From: LMUY01 sp964245075
Lineage (GTDB): Bacteria; Pseudomonadota; Alphaproteobacteria; Acetobacterales; Acetobacteraceae
Direction: 5' to 3'
Length of the DNA stretch: 64,000 bases
Assembly (NCBI GenBank): GCA_964245075.1
Contig: CAXTLC010000003.1
Location: 1 to 64,000, forward strand
Translations under genes and position numbers: made by a program
Shown here: in pieces, positions 33,962-43,896 of the stretch
Layout: each line of letters opens with the position of its first letter
How positions within the stretch are numbered: position 1 is the first letter of the stretch
The notes under the pieces: generated by a model
Told to the model about the DNA's origin: nothing
What the model saw: only the letters and a program-made list of their open reading frames with translations
Databases searched by the model: none

Positions 33962-34366
33962 TCAGGCGGCAGCCGCCTCGATCATCGCCCGGGCCGACTG
34001 CATCCGGTCCATGGCGGCGTCCAGCGCGGCCACGTTCGTCTTGTCCGTGGAGTCGTACTCGCCCTGCGCCTCGGCCAGGCGCCGCTCGCCTTCCGCACGG
34101 GACAGCTCGGTGGCCGGCAAGGCCTCGTCCGCCAGCACGGTGCACCGCTCGGGCGTGATCTCGGCGAACCCGCCGCTCACGAACAGCCGGTCCGTCACCC
34201 GGCCGCCCTCGTGGATGGCGATCGTGCCGCCGCGCAGCAACACGATCATCGGCGAATGGTTGGGCAGCACGCCCATGTCGCCTTCGGACGCCGGGATGAC
34301 GACCATCTCCACGTCGCGCGTCAGCAGCAGCTTCTCCGGGCTGACGATCTCCAGCGCGACCGGCAT
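33962..34366 (-). CDS. atpC: ATP synthase F1 subunit epsilon
   Basis: A 134-residue epsilon subunit, the rotor-stalk protein that couples c-ring rotation to the catalytic head and can inhibit ATP hydrolysis. The N-terminal beta-sandwich is clear (LEIVSPEKLLLTRDVEMVVIP, GDMGVLPNHSPMI). The C-terminal helical hairpin is short and Ala-rich. The ATG at 34366 shares one base with the atpD stop (TGATG). It is last in atpHAGDC. Confidence 0.96.
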   Translation of the reverse strand: MPVALEIVSPEKLLLTRDVEMVVIPASEGDMGVLPNHSPMIVLLRGGTIAIHEGGRVTDRLFVSGGFAEITPERCTVLADEALPATELSRAEGERRLAEAQGEYDSTDKTNVAALDAAMDRMQSARAMIEAAAA

Positions 34367-35796
34367 CAGGCCTTCTCCTTCATCCCCTCCGCCTTCTTCA
34401 CCGCGTCCTCGATGGTGCCGACCATGTAGAACGCGGCTTCCGGCAGGTGGTCGTACTCGCCGTTCACGATGCCCTTGAAGGAGCGGACCGTGTCGGCGAT
34501 CGGCACGAACAAGCCCGGCGTGCCGGTGAACACCTCCGCCACGTGGAACGGCTGCGACAGGAAGCGCTGGATCTTGCGGGCGCGCGCGACGACCAGCTTG
34601 TCCTCCTCCGACAGCTCGTCCATGCCCAGGATGGCGATGATGTCCTGCAAGGACTTGTAGGTTTGCAGGATGCGCTGCACCTCGCGCGCCACGTCGTAGT
34701 GCTCGTCGCCGATGATGCGCGCGTCCAGCGAACGGCTGGTGGAGTCGAGCGGGTCGACCGCCGGGTAGATGCCCAGCTCGGCGATGGAGCGGGACAGCAC
34801 GGTGGTCGCGTCCAGGTGGGCGAAGGAGGTCGCGGGCGCCGGGTCGGTCAGGTCGTCGGCGGGCACGTAGATCGCCTGCACCGAGGTGATGGAGCCCTTC
34901 TTGGTGGAGGTGATGCGCTCCTGCAACGCGCCCATGTCGGTGGCCAGGGTCGGCTGGTAGCCCACTGCGGACGGGATGCGGCCCAGCAGCGCCGACACTT
35001 CCGCGCCGGCCTGGGTGAAGCGGAAGATGTTGTCCACGAAGAACAGCACGTCCTGCCCTTCCTCGTCGCGGAAATACTCCGCCAAGGACAGGCCGGACAA
35101 CGCCACGCGGGCGCGGGCGCCCGGCGGCTCGTTCATCTGGCCGTACACCAGCGCCACCTTGGAGCCTTCCGTGGTGCCCTCGCCGAGCTTGATCACCCCG
35201 GCGTCGATCATCTCGTGGTAGAGGTCGTTGCCTTCGCGGGTGCGCTCCCCCACGCCGGCGAACACGGACACGCCGCCATGCGCCTTGGCGATGTTGTTGA
35301 TCAGCTCCTGGATCAGCACCGTCTTGCCCACGCCCGCGCCGCCGAACAGGCCGATCTTGCCGCCCTTCAGGTAGGGGGCGAGCAGGTCCACCACCTTGAT
35401 GCCCGTCGCCAGCACTTCCGCGGAGGTGGACTGGTCCTCGAAGGTGGGCGCCGCCCGGTGGATCGGGTAGGTCATCTTGGCGTTGACGGGGCCGCGCTCG
35501 TCGATCGGCTCGCCGATGACGTTGAGGATGCGGCCCAGCGTTTCCGGGCCGACCGGGACGCTGATCGGCGCGCCGGTGTCCGTCACCTCGCTGCCGCGCA
35601 CCAGGCCGTCCGTGCTGTCCATCGCGATGCAGCGGACGGTCCGCTCGCCCAGCTCCTGCGCCACCTCCATCACCAGCGTGCCGCTGGCCGTCCTGGTGGT
35701 CAGCGCGGACTGGATGAACGGAAGCTCGCCCTCGAACTGCACGTCCAGGACGGCGCCGAGGACCTGCGTGATGCGGCCGACATTGTTGCTCGCCAT
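34366..35796 (-). CDS. atpD: ATP synthase F1 subunit beta
   Basis: A 476-residue catalytic beta subunit of F-type ATP synthase. Walker A is GGAGVGKT near residue 155, with the catalytic glutamate region GVGERTREGNDLY, Walker B-type VLFFVDNIFRF, the ALLGRIPSAVGYQPTL loop, and a C-terminal DELSEEDKL (DELSEED) segment. It is full length and highly conserved, and lies 26 bp downstream of atpG. Confidence 0.98.
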   Translation of the reverse strand: MASNNVGRITQVLGAVLDVQFEGELPFIQSALTTRTASGTLVMEVAQELGERTVRCIAMDSTDGLVRGSEVTDTGAPISVPVGPETLGRILNVIGEPIDERGPVNAKMTYPIHRAAPTFEDQSTSAEVLATGIKVVDLLAPYLKGGKIGLFGGAGVGKTVLIQELINNIAKAHGGVSVFAGVGERTREGNDLYHEMIDAGVIKLGEGTTEGSKVALVYGQMNEPPGARARVALSGLSLAEYFRDEEGQDVLFFVDNIFRFTQAGAEVSALLGRIPSAVGYQPTLATDMGALQERITSTKKGSITSVQAIYVPADDLTDPAPATSFAHLDATTVLSRSIAELGIYPAVDPLDSTSRSLDARIIGDEHYDVAREVQRILQTYKSLQDIIAILGMDELSEEDKLVVARARKIQRFLSQPFHVAEVFTGTPGLFVPIADTVRSFKGIVNGEYDHLPEAAFYMVGTIEDAVKKAEGMKEKA

Positions 35797-35822
35797 GTGG
35801 TCTCTCCTGTGCGGACGCGGCC

Positions 35823-36707
35823 CTAGAGGGCTTCGGCGCCCGATATGATCTCGATCAGCTCGCGGGTGATGTTCGCCTGCCGCGTGCGGTTGTAGTTCAG
35901 CGTCAGCTTGTTGATGGCCTCGCCCGCGTTGCGGGTGGCGTTGTCCATCGCCGTCATTCGCGCGCCATGCTCCCCGGCGCCGCTGTCGAGCTGGGCGCGG
36001 TAGAGCTGGATCGACAGGTTGCGCGGCAGCAGCTTGGCGAGGATCGTCTCCTCGTCCGGCTCGAACTCGTAGGTCGCCTGCGCGCCGGTCTGCTCGGCCG
36101 GCCCGCTCTCGGTCATCAGCGGCGGGATGATCTGCAACTCGGTCGGAATCTGGCTGATCACGGACACGAAGCGGTTGTACACCACGGTCGCCACGTCGAA
36201 CTCGTCGCGGCCCAGCATCTCCACGGCCTGCTCGCCGATCGCCCGCACGTCCGCGAACTCGACCCGCTTCTTGCCGGCGAACGAGATGTCGCCGACGATG
36301 CTGGCGGCCATCTCGCGACGCAGGTAGTCGCGCCCCTTGCGGCCAACGGTGATGATCTTGACGGTCTTGCCCTCGCCCATCAGGCGCCGGGCCAGGTTGC
36401 GCGCGGCACGGCCGACGTTGGTGTTGAACGCCCCCGCCAGGCCGCGGTCCGCGGTGATCACGATCAGCAGGTGGACGCGGTCGCTCCCCGTGCCCGCCAG
36501 CATCCTCGGCGCGGTCGGGCTGCCCTGCACGCTGGCGGCCAGCGCGGCCAGCACGCGCTCCATCCGCTCGGCGTACGGGCGCGCCGCTTCTGCCTGGGTC
36601 TGCGCCCGGCGCAGCTTGCTGGCGGCGACCATCTTCATGGCGCTGGTGATCTTGCGGGTGGACTTGACGCTGTTGATGCGCGCCCGCAGGGCTTTCAGGC
36701 TGGCCAT
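35823..36707 (-). CDS. atpG: ATP synthase F1 subunit gamma
   Basis: A 294-residue central rotor shaft. The N-terminal helix reads LKALRARINSVKSTRKITSAMKMV and the C-terminal helix MTAMDNATRNAGEAINKL, the two strands of the coiled coil inside the alpha3beta3 ring. The middle Rossmann-like domain includes ITADRGLAGAFN. ATG at 36707. The 64-bp gap to atpA carries a dispersed CCCTCTCCC...GGGTGAGGG repeat. Confidence 0.97.
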   Translation of the reverse strand: MASLKALRARINSVKSTRKITSAMKMVAASKLRRAQTQAEAARPYAERMERVLAALAASVQGSPTAPRMLAGTGSDRVHLLIVITADRGLAGAFNTNVGRAARNLARRLMGEGKTVKIITVGRKGRDYLRREMAASIVGDISFAGKKRVEFADVRAIGEQAVEMLGRDEFDVATVVYNRFVSVISQIPTELQIIPPLMTESGPAEQTGAQATYEFEPDEETILAKLLPRNLSIQLYRAQLDSGAGEHGARMTAMDNATRNAGEAINKLTLNYNRTRQANITRELIEIISGAEAL

Positions 36708-36725
36708 TGCTTCACGCTTTCTGCT

Positions 36726-36757
36726 CCCTCTCCCTCTGGGAAAGGGTCGGGGTGAGG
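36726..36757. repeat. CCCTCTCCC...GGGTGAGGG dispersed repeat
   Basis: An imperfect hairpin element inside the atpA-atpG intercistronic gap. It matches the common proteobacterial intergenic repeat and relatives at 11342 and 14905 here. It may tune mRNA stability between the two cistrons. Confidence 0.55.
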
Positions 36758-36771
36758 GACCGCGCGCAAAC

Positions 36772-38307
<1,536 letters not shown>

Positions 38308-38310
38308 GGT

Positions 38311-38877
38311 TCAGGCGGCTCCCTTCATCGCGTACTGCAGGCGTTGCAGCCGGGACTTCAGACTGGTGTCGTAGAGGCGGGCGCCGACGCGCACGACGAG
38401 GCCGCCGAGCAGCGCCGGGTCCACCGATTCTTGTATGTTGACGTTGCCATACCCGGCCTCGATCAGCCGGGCGCGCAACTGCTCGCGCTGCACGTCCGAC
38501 AGCTTGTGCGCGGAGGCGACGGTCGCGGTCACCACGCCGCGCTTGTCGGCGACCAGGGTGGCGAAGGCGGTGCTGATGGCCTTCAGCGCGGGCAAGCGGC
38601 GGTTGTTGGCGATCACGCCCACGAAATCCGTCACCGTCTTGCCGAAGCCCTGCCCGGTCAGCACCGCCTGGACCGCCGTGCGCGCCTGCACCACGGCCAC
38701 CAGCGGGGAGGACAGCAGCCGGCGCAGCGGCGCGCTCTCGTCGATCAGCCGGCCGAGCGCCCCCATCTGGTCCACGACCGTGTCGAGTTCGCGCCGTTCG
38801 CTGGCGAGGTCGTAAAGGGCGGCGGCATACCGCCCGGGGAGGCCGCCGCTCTGGGAAATCGTGCCTTCAGCGGCCAC
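38311..38877 (-). CDS. atpH: ATP synthase F1 subunit delta
   Basis: A 188-residue delta (OSCP) subunit joining F1 to the peripheral stalk. The N-terminal six-helix domain begins GLPGRYAAALYDLASE. The C-terminal domain has VTATVASAHKLSDVQREQL and ends VRVGARLYDTSLKSRL, a conserved OSCP signature. The start is taken at GTG 38877; the frame is open about 40 codons further up but that extension has no delta-subunit likeness. A 200-bp region upstream (38878-39077) should hold the operon promoter; TTGCAC near 38970 on the minus strand is only a weak candidate. Confidence 0.93.
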   Translation of the reverse strand: MAAEGTISQSGGLPGRYAAALYDLASERRELDTVVDQMGALGRLIDESAPLRRLLSSPLVAVVQARTAVQAVLTGQGFGKTVTDFVGVIANNRRLPALKAISTAFATLVADKRGVVTATVASAHKLSDVQREQLRARLIEAGYGNVNIQESVDPALLGGLVVRVGARLYDTSLKSRLQRLQYAMKGAA

Positions 38878-39077
38878 GCGGGGGTCCGTCCATGCTTGCA
38901 GAAAAGGGTCAGGAACCGCCGTGGCGGCTATTGGCGGTCGCCTTACCATGCAGGTTTTACCCGTGCAACACAGGTGATCGGCGGAGGGGCGGCACATTCA
39001 CCCCGAGCATGGGGCGGCAGCTTCGAGCCAGGCACGATCCGCGGTGATCGCCGGAACTGCCCGACGGACCGGCGATC

Positions 39078-39743
39078 CTACTCTTCCGGACGGAGGCGCT
39101 GCATCTCCTCGACGACGCGCCGGTCGTGACCCGCCTGCGCGCGGGCAAGCCGCCCGAAGGCGCCCGGCTTGTCCTCAAGCAGGTCTCGCCCGTCGTGACG
39201 CAGGATATCGGCGACTTTGGAAAACCAGTCCTGCACGTCAACCTCGGACGTGATCGACAGGCCTGGTGGAAGTGACAGCGACTCAGAACGGCCTGCCATG
39301 AAGACTATATCTTCCAGGAAGTAATGCCCGGACGGATCAGATGTCTGTTTCAGGCTACAGCCTGAATAGGCCACGCTGGGCAAGCCGAGATCAAGGACGA
39401 CCCGGCCTGAGGAGTAGGTGGCGACTGGGGCAGTTCCGTCGACAGGCGCAAACCCGTACTCGGCAAGAAAAGCAAATGTTCCACGAGCTATTCTTTGCGA
39501 ACCAAGATAACCATCCGGGTCCACCTCGTGCCGCTTCGCCTCGTCAAAGATCGATCTGCCCAGTTCGATGATCCTCGCGTAGCGCCGGTCGCCGTCCAAC
39601 GCCTTGCCATAGAGCAGCTTGAGTTCGGCAAGAAGCTTCTTTTCATCCAGCGCGGATCTCTTCAGATCGTACCAGGGCTGCGCTTTCAGTAGATCTTCCC
39701 CTAGGTGCTTCCAGTCCTCTGCCGCCTCGGACATGTCATTCAC
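39078..39743 (-). CDS. Putative immunity protein of the adjacent toxin
   Basis: A protein of 221 residues (247 if ATG 39821 is used) that I do not recognise. GTG at 39743 is preferred because AAGGA lies 8 nt upstream and it begins 23 nt after the toxin stop. The ATG at 39821 would overlap the toxin by 55 nt and has no ribosome site. The sequence is mixed helical then beta, with no signal peptide or membrane segment, and is visibly less GC-rich than the flanking operons. A single gene immediately downstream of a toxin-like C-terminal domain is the classic position of a cognate immunity gene. Function is inferred from position only. Confidence 0.5.
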   Translation of the reverse strand: MNDMSEAAEDWKHLGEDLLKAQPWYDLKRSALDEKKLLAELKLLYGKALDGDRRYARIIELGRSIFDEAKRHEVDPDGYLGSQRIARGTFAFLAEYGFAPVDGTAPVATYSSGRVVLDLGLPSVAYSGCSLKQTSDPSGHYFLEDIVFMAGRSESLSLPPGLSITSEVDVQDWFSKVADILRHDGRDLLEDKPGAFGRLARAQAGHDRRVVEEMQRLRPEE

Positions 39744-39766
39744 GATGGCAGTCCTTCGATAATCCG

Positions 39767-40939
39767 CTAATTCAGCAGAAATCTTTGCGAGTTGCTCGAC
39801 CGCCTGAGTTGTTCTTTCCATGGTTGCACGATCACCGTCGTCTTCTCTAATCCGTTTTTGCCTGGAACGCGGTAGTTGATGTGGTATTCGTGATGGGTGC
39901 TACGACCGCCCGGGGGATGACCTGGCTCTGCGCGATCAAAAAATCCACCTCCTTCCTTGATCATTCGTTCTGCCTCCCGCGTTGGAACACGGCCATTCAA
40001 AGTCGTATGCGTACCTGGCCGCATGATCTCCTCCATCGCTTGTCTGTATGCCTTGGTATTGTTGTAGCCCCATGGCGTCATGAACGGCGCAACAGCGCCA
40101 CCCAGCAAGGGTGTGTGCCGCTGCCCCCGCGTCTCCTTGTCGAGTGCGAGCACCTCGTCGTCCGACATGGCATCCACGTCCAGCTTCGCGCCGTCCCGCA
40201 GATAGACGAGCCCGCCCTGCGACCCCATCGCGCGGCGCAGGTCGATGGCCTGCTCGTGCCGGGTCTTGGCGAGCCCAAGCCCGTGCAGCCACCACCAGAC
40301 CTTGCCATGCTCCGGTTCGGCGGCCACGCCCGCCGGGGCGCCGCCGGGCGCGGGGACCACTGGCGCCGCGGCGGCCTTGGACCTTGCGGCAGGAGCCGGC
40401 TCGGCGCTCGGCGGCGGCACCGCAGCCGCGACGGCGGCACGCGTGGCTGGGTCATCCGCCCGGTCCTCGGCATCCGCCAGGAAGCGGTTCCAGTTGCCGA
40501 GGCCGACGGACTCGGCTGCGTCCGCCACATGCCCGCACGCTGCCCGCAGGTCCTCGTGGCCCGATGCGGATGCCGTCCGCTCCGCCGCCATCCGCAGGGC
40601 CTGCACGACCCTGCTGTCCGGACCGCGGCCGAAGGAATGCGCGGCGAAGCTGGCAGGACCCAGCCGCGACGCCTTCGCCCATTGCGGCAGCAACCGTTGC
40701 AGCCGCGCCGCGCCGCCGGAAGACCACACCGTGTCGGCCAGCCGGCGGCTGTCGCGTGGGAAGGCCGCGACCGCGGCGTAGGTCACGGCCGCCGCCCGGC
40801 CGTCCACCTGCTCGGGGCCGAGCCGGCCGCCAGGCGCGAACTCCAGGCGCGAACTCCGGGCCGTACCGGGCGATGTCCCGCGCCGCCTTGCCATGGCCGG
40901 AATACCCGTGCTGCCGCCGTCCCTGATCAACCCGGACAA
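39767..40939 (-). CDS. Putative toxin/effector with variable C-terminal domain
   Basis: A 390-residue protein, family unrecognised. Residues 1-175 are Ala/Arg-rich and helical; about 175-215 is a Pro/Ala linker; 215-390 is a compact, less GC-rich C-terminal part. That end (about residues 300-380) runs NNTKAYRQAMEE, RPGTHTTLNGRVPTREAE, GGGFFDRAEPGHPPGG and THHEYHINYRVPG. This looks like a polymorphic-toxin nuclease tip, with HHEYH as candidate catalytic residues. No signal peptide is seen. The TTG at 40939 has GAGG 5 nt upstream. A LexA-type repeat lies 16-30 bp before the start, so DNA damage may induce it like a bacteriocin. The toxin assignment is inference. Confidence 0.5.
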   Translation of the reverse strand: MSGLIRDGGSTGIPAMARRRGTSPGTARSSRLEFAPGGRLGPEQVDGRAAAVTYAAVAAFPRDSRRLADTVWSSGGAARLQRLLPQWAKASRLGPASFAAHSFGRGPDSRVVQALRMAAERTASASGHEDLRAACGHVADAAESVGLGNWNRFLADAEDRADDPATRAAVAAAVPPPSAEPAPAARSKAAAAPVVPAPGGAPAGVAAEPEHGKVWWWLHGLGLAKTRHEQAIDLRRAMGSQGGLVYLRDGAKLDVDAMSDDEVLALDKETRGQRHTPLLGGAVAPFMTPWGYNNTKAYRQAMEEIMRPGTHTTLNGRVPTREAERMIKEGGGFFDRAEPGHPPGGRSTHHEYHINYRVPGKNGLEKTTVIVQPWKEQLRRSSNSQRFLLN

Positions 40940-40954
40940 TATCGCCTCAGATTA

Positions 40955-40969
40955 GAACAAAATGTGAAC
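40955..40969 (-). promoter_or_regulatory. LexA-type SOS box upstream of the toxin gene
   Basis: GAAC-N7-GAAC on the plus strand, read as GTTC-N7-GTTC on the minus strand, is exactly the direct repeat bound by LexA in Alphaproteobacteria. It is 16 bp upstream of the toxin start and 103 bp upstream of hldD, so the toxin is the likelier target. Confidence 0.65.
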
Positions 40970-41071
40970 AAACCCCAAGCAGGCACCGCGCAGGCCGTTC
41001 CGGGCTCAGCCCAGCACGCCTCGCCCACCCGCCCGGATGACGCGCCGCCCTGCCGCCCCTATAACGCCGCC

Positions 41072-42046
41072 ATGATCCTGCTCACCGGCGGCGCCGGCTT
41101 CATCGGCTCCAACCTCAACGCCGCACTGGCGGACGCCGGCCACGAGGTCGCCGTCGCTGACTGGCTCGGCTCCGAAGGCAAGTGGCGCAACCTCGCCAGC
41201 CACCCGCCTTCCTTGATGCTGATGCCGGACGCGCTGGAGCACTTCCTGGCCACCGAGCCGCCGCTGCGCATGGTGTTCCACCTCGGCGCCATCAGCGAAA
41301 CCACGGCGGCGGACGGCGACATGGTCTGGATGACCAACGTCGAGCTGCCGATGATGCTGTGGAACTGGTGCGCCGCGCACGGGGTGCCGATGGTGTACGC
41401 GTCCTCCGCCGCCACCTACGGCGATGGAACCGCCGGGTTCGAGGACGACATCGAGGCGCTGGGCACGCTCAAGCCGCGCAGCCTGTACGGCTGGAGCAAG
41501 CACGCCTTCGACCTGCGGGTCGCCAAGATGCTTCGCGCCGGGTCGGACCGGCCGCCGCAATGGGCCGGGCTGAAGCTGTTCAACGTGTACGGCCCGAACG
41601 AGTACCACAAGGGCTCGATGGTGTCCGTCGTGAAGGTCAAGCATGACGACGTGCTGGCCGGCCACGCCCCCAAGCTGTTCCGCTCCACGCAGCCGGGCCT
41701 GGCGGACGGGCAGCAGATGCGGGACTTCATCTGGGTGGGCGACGTGGTGGACGTCATGCTCTGGCTGCTCGCCTCGCCCGGCGTGAGCGGCCTGTTCAAC
41801 GTCGGCACCGGCAACGCCCGGTCCTACCAGCACCTGGCCGAGGCGGTGTGCCGGGCGTCCGACATGCCGGAGCGGATGGAGTTCATCGACATGCCGCCCG
41901 GGCTGCGGGACGGCTACCAGTCCTTTACCCAGGCCACCACCGCCCGGCTGCGCGCCGCGGGCTTCGGAGGCCAGTTCACCGTGCTGGAGGAAGGCGTGCG
42001 CCGCTACATCCAAGACTACCTGGCCACGCCGGACCCGTACCGCTGA
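41072..42046 (+). CDS. hldD: ADP-L-glycero-D-manno-heptose 6-epimerase
   Basis: A 324-residue extended SDR that converts ADP-D,D-heptose to ADP-L,D-heptose for the LPS inner core. The N-terminal motif TGGAGFIGSN (residues 5-14), HLGAISETTA, the YGWSK catalytic Y-x3-K, and the FNVYGPNEYHKG segment specific to HldD/RfaD are all present. ATG at 41072 directly precedes the Rossmann strand; earlier in-frame codons are not conserved. It shares one base with the lgt start (TGATG). Confidence 0.95.
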   Translation: MILLTGGAGFIGSNLNAALADAGHEVAVADWLGSEGKWRNLASHPPSLMLMPDALEHFLATEPPLRMVFHLGAISETTAADGDMVWMTNVELPMMLWNWCAAHGVPMVYASSAATYGDGTAGFEDDIEALGTLKPRSLYGWSKHAFDLRVAKMLRAGSDRPPQWAGLKLFNVYGPNEYHKGSMVSVVKVKHDDVLAGHAPKLFRSTQPGLADGQQMRDFIWVGDVVDVMLWLLASPGVSGLFNVGTGNARSYQHLAEAVCRASDMPERMEFIDMPPGLRDGYQSFTQATTARLRAAGFGGQFTVLEEGVRRYIQDYLATPDPYR

Positions 42047-42882
42047 TGCCGCCCCTGATGCCGCCCTCGAGCGACGTGCTCACCTTCCCGGGGTTCGACC
42101 CGGTGCTGCTGCACCTGGGGCCGCTCGCCATCCGCTGGTACGCGCTGGCCTATATCGGCAGCCTGCTGCTGGGCTGGCAAGTGATGCGCAGGCTGGTGCG
42201 GCGCAGCCCCGCCGTCGCCACCGTGGAACAGACGGACGATTTCCTGACCTGGGCCACCTTGGGCGTCGTGCTCGGCGGGCGGCTGGGCTACGTGCTGTTC
42301 TACCAGCCGGGCAAGTTCGCGGCCAACCCGGTCTCCATCTTCGCCGTGTGGGAAGGCGGGATGAGCTTCCACGGCGGCGCGTTGGGCGTGGTGGTGGCGC
42401 TGCTCCTGTTCTGCCGGCGGCAGAGCATCCCCCTGCTGGGCTTCGCCGACCGGATCGCGGTGGTGACGCCGATCGGCCTCGGCTTCGGCCGCGTCGCCAA
42501 CTTCATCAACGGCGAGCTGTGGGGCCGCCCGGCGCCGGATTGGGTGCCCTGGCGCATGGTGTTCCCGCGGGTGGACGACGTGCCGCGCTACCCCAGCCAG
42601 CTCTACCAGGCTTCCATGGAAGGCTTGCTCCTGTTCATCGTGCTGTGGCTGCTGGCCCGGCGGGAAAGGGTGCGGGCGCGGTTCGGCGTGCTGACGGGCG
42701 TCTTCCTGGTGGGCTACGCGGTGGCGCGCAGCACCGGCGAGCTGTTCCGGCAGCCGGACGACTTCCTGGGCTACCTGTGGGAAGGCGCGACCATGGGCCA
42801 GTTGCTCTGCATCCCGATGCTGGTGGCCGGCTTGTTCCTGATCGCCCGGGCAAGGCCGCGGACGGCCGCCGTCCCCGCTTGA
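42046..42882 (+). CDS. lgt: Prolipoprotein diacylglyceryl transferase
   Basis: A 278-residue integral membrane enzyme that transfers diacylglycerol from phosphatidylglycerol to the lipobox cysteine of prolipoproteins. Seven hydrophobic segments are expected. Signatures are IRWYALAYI, FGGRLGYVLFY-like GGRLGYVLFYQ, the essential-histidine motif GGMSFHGGALG, and the lgt signature GRVANFINGELWGRP. It may start at ATG 42046 or 42058; the first overlaps hldD (TGATG). Lipoproteins in this window (44673, 49075) are potential substrates. Confidence 0.96.
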   Translation: MPPLMPPSSDVLTFPGFDPVLLHLGPLAIRWYALAYIGSLLLGWQVMRRLVRRSPAVATVEQTDDFLTWATLGVVLGGRLGYVLFYQPGKFAANPVSIFAVWEGGMSFHGGALGVVVALLLFCRRQSIPLLGFADRIAVVTPIGLGFGRVANFINGELWGRPAPDWVPWRMVFPRVDDVPRYPSQLYQASMEGLLLFIVLWLLARRERVRARFGVLTGVFLVGYAVARSTGELFRQPDDFLGYLWEGATMGQLLCIPMLVAGLFLIARARPRTAAVPA

Positions 42883-42912
42883 TGGCCCCTGCTTGATGGC
42901 CCCCGCCTGATG
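42882..42912 (+). other. Two tandem four-codon minicistrons linking lgt to midA
   Basis: After the lgt stop, TGATG opens ATG-GCC-CCT-GCT-TGA (42882-42896). A second TGATG opens ATG-GCC-CCC-GCC-TGA (42896-42910), and a third TGATG opens midA (42910). The unit is a 14-bp near-perfect tandem repeat. Both would encode M-A-P-A and stop, handing ribosomes on by termination-reinitiation. Confidence 0.75.
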
Positions 42913-43896
42913 GAACCCCTGGACGCTTTCATGGCCCGCGCCAACGCGGCCTATTACGCGAGCCACGACCCGTTCGCCGACTTCACCACCGCGCCGGAGA
43001 TCAGCCAAGCCTTCGGCGAGGTGCTGGGCGCCTGGGCCGCCGTGTCCTGGGAGGCGATGGGCCGCCCGGACCCGGTGGTGCTGGCCGAAGCCGGCCCCGG
43101 CCGCGGCACGCTGATGGCCGATGCGTTGCGCGCCGTGGCCCGGGTGGCGCCCGCGTTCCGGGCGGCAGCGCGGGTGCACCTGGTGGAGTCCTCCGCCCGG
43201 CTGCGCGCCGTGCAGGCGGCGGTGCTGCCGGGGGCGACCTGGCACGGCCGGGTGGAGGATGTGCCGCCCGGCCCCGCCATCCTGCTCGCCAACGAGTTCC
43301 TCGACGCCCTGCCGATCCGGCAGTTCGTGCGGCGGGACGGGGGCTGGGTGGAACGCTGCGTGGCGGACGGCGGGTGGGCGGAAGCCAGCCTTGCCCGCGG
43401 CGCAGGAGATCCCTTGCCAGCGGAAGGGGAAGAAGGCGCCGGCGGGGAGGGCGAGATCCGCGAGCAGCGTGACCCGGCGCTCGCCCGCCACCTCGGCGCC
43501 CGCTTGCGCGCACACCCCGGCGTGGCCCTGTTCCTCGACTACGGCCCGCTCGCCAGCGGCCCTGGCGACAGCCTGCAAGCGCTGCGGGACGGGAATCCCG
43601 CCGACCCGCTGGCGGACCCGGGCAGCGCCGATCTCACCGCCCACGTCGATTTCGCCGCCTTCGCCCGCAACTCAGGCTTGCCGGCCCACGGGCCGATCCC
43701 GCAGGGCAAGTTCCTCACCCGGCTCGGCCTGTTCGCGCGGGTGAACCGCCTGGCGCAGACCCTGCCCTGGCGGGACGCGGCCCGCCTCACGGAAGCCGGG
43801 CGCCGCCTGGCCGAGCCGGACCGCATGGGCGGGCTGTTCAAGGCGATGGCGCTGACCTCCCCCGGCCTGCCGGTCCCGCCAGGGTTCGAGGAATGA
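42910..43896 (+). CDS. Class I SAM methyltransferase, MidA/NDUFAF7-like (DUF185)
   Basis: A 328-residue protein of the MidA/NDUFAF7 family; the mitochondrial member methylates an arginine of complex I subunit NDUFS2. It has YYASHDPFADFTTAPEISQAFGE, the family opening, SAM motif LAEAGPGRGTLMADAL, LLANEFLDALPIRQF, and the late FKAMALTSPGLPVPPGF. ATG at 42910 follows two minicistrons. The lgt-midA-pgeF order is a recurring alphaproteobacterial arrangement. It overlaps pgeF by ATGA. Confidence 0.9.
   Translation: MEPLDAFMARANAAYYASHDPFADFTTAPEISQAFGEVLGAWAAVSWEAMGRPDPVVLAEAGPGRGTLMADALRAVARVAPAFRAAARVHLVESSARLRAVQAAVLPGATWHGRVEDVPPGPAILLANEFLDALPIRQFVRRDGGWVERCVADGGWAEASLARGAGDPLPAEGEEGAGGEGEIREQRDPALARHLGARLRAHPGVALFLDYGPLASGPGDSLQALRDGNPADPLADPGSADLTAHVDFAAFARNSGLPAHGPIPQGKFLTRLGLFARVNRLAQTLPWRDAARLTEAGRRLAEPDRMGGLFKAMALTSPGLPVPPGFEE

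Noticed and set aside
39881..41071. N-terminal extension of HldD over the toxin gene
   Set aside because: The extension has no epimerase likeness and lies antisense to the toxin; the Rossmann motif begins at 41072.
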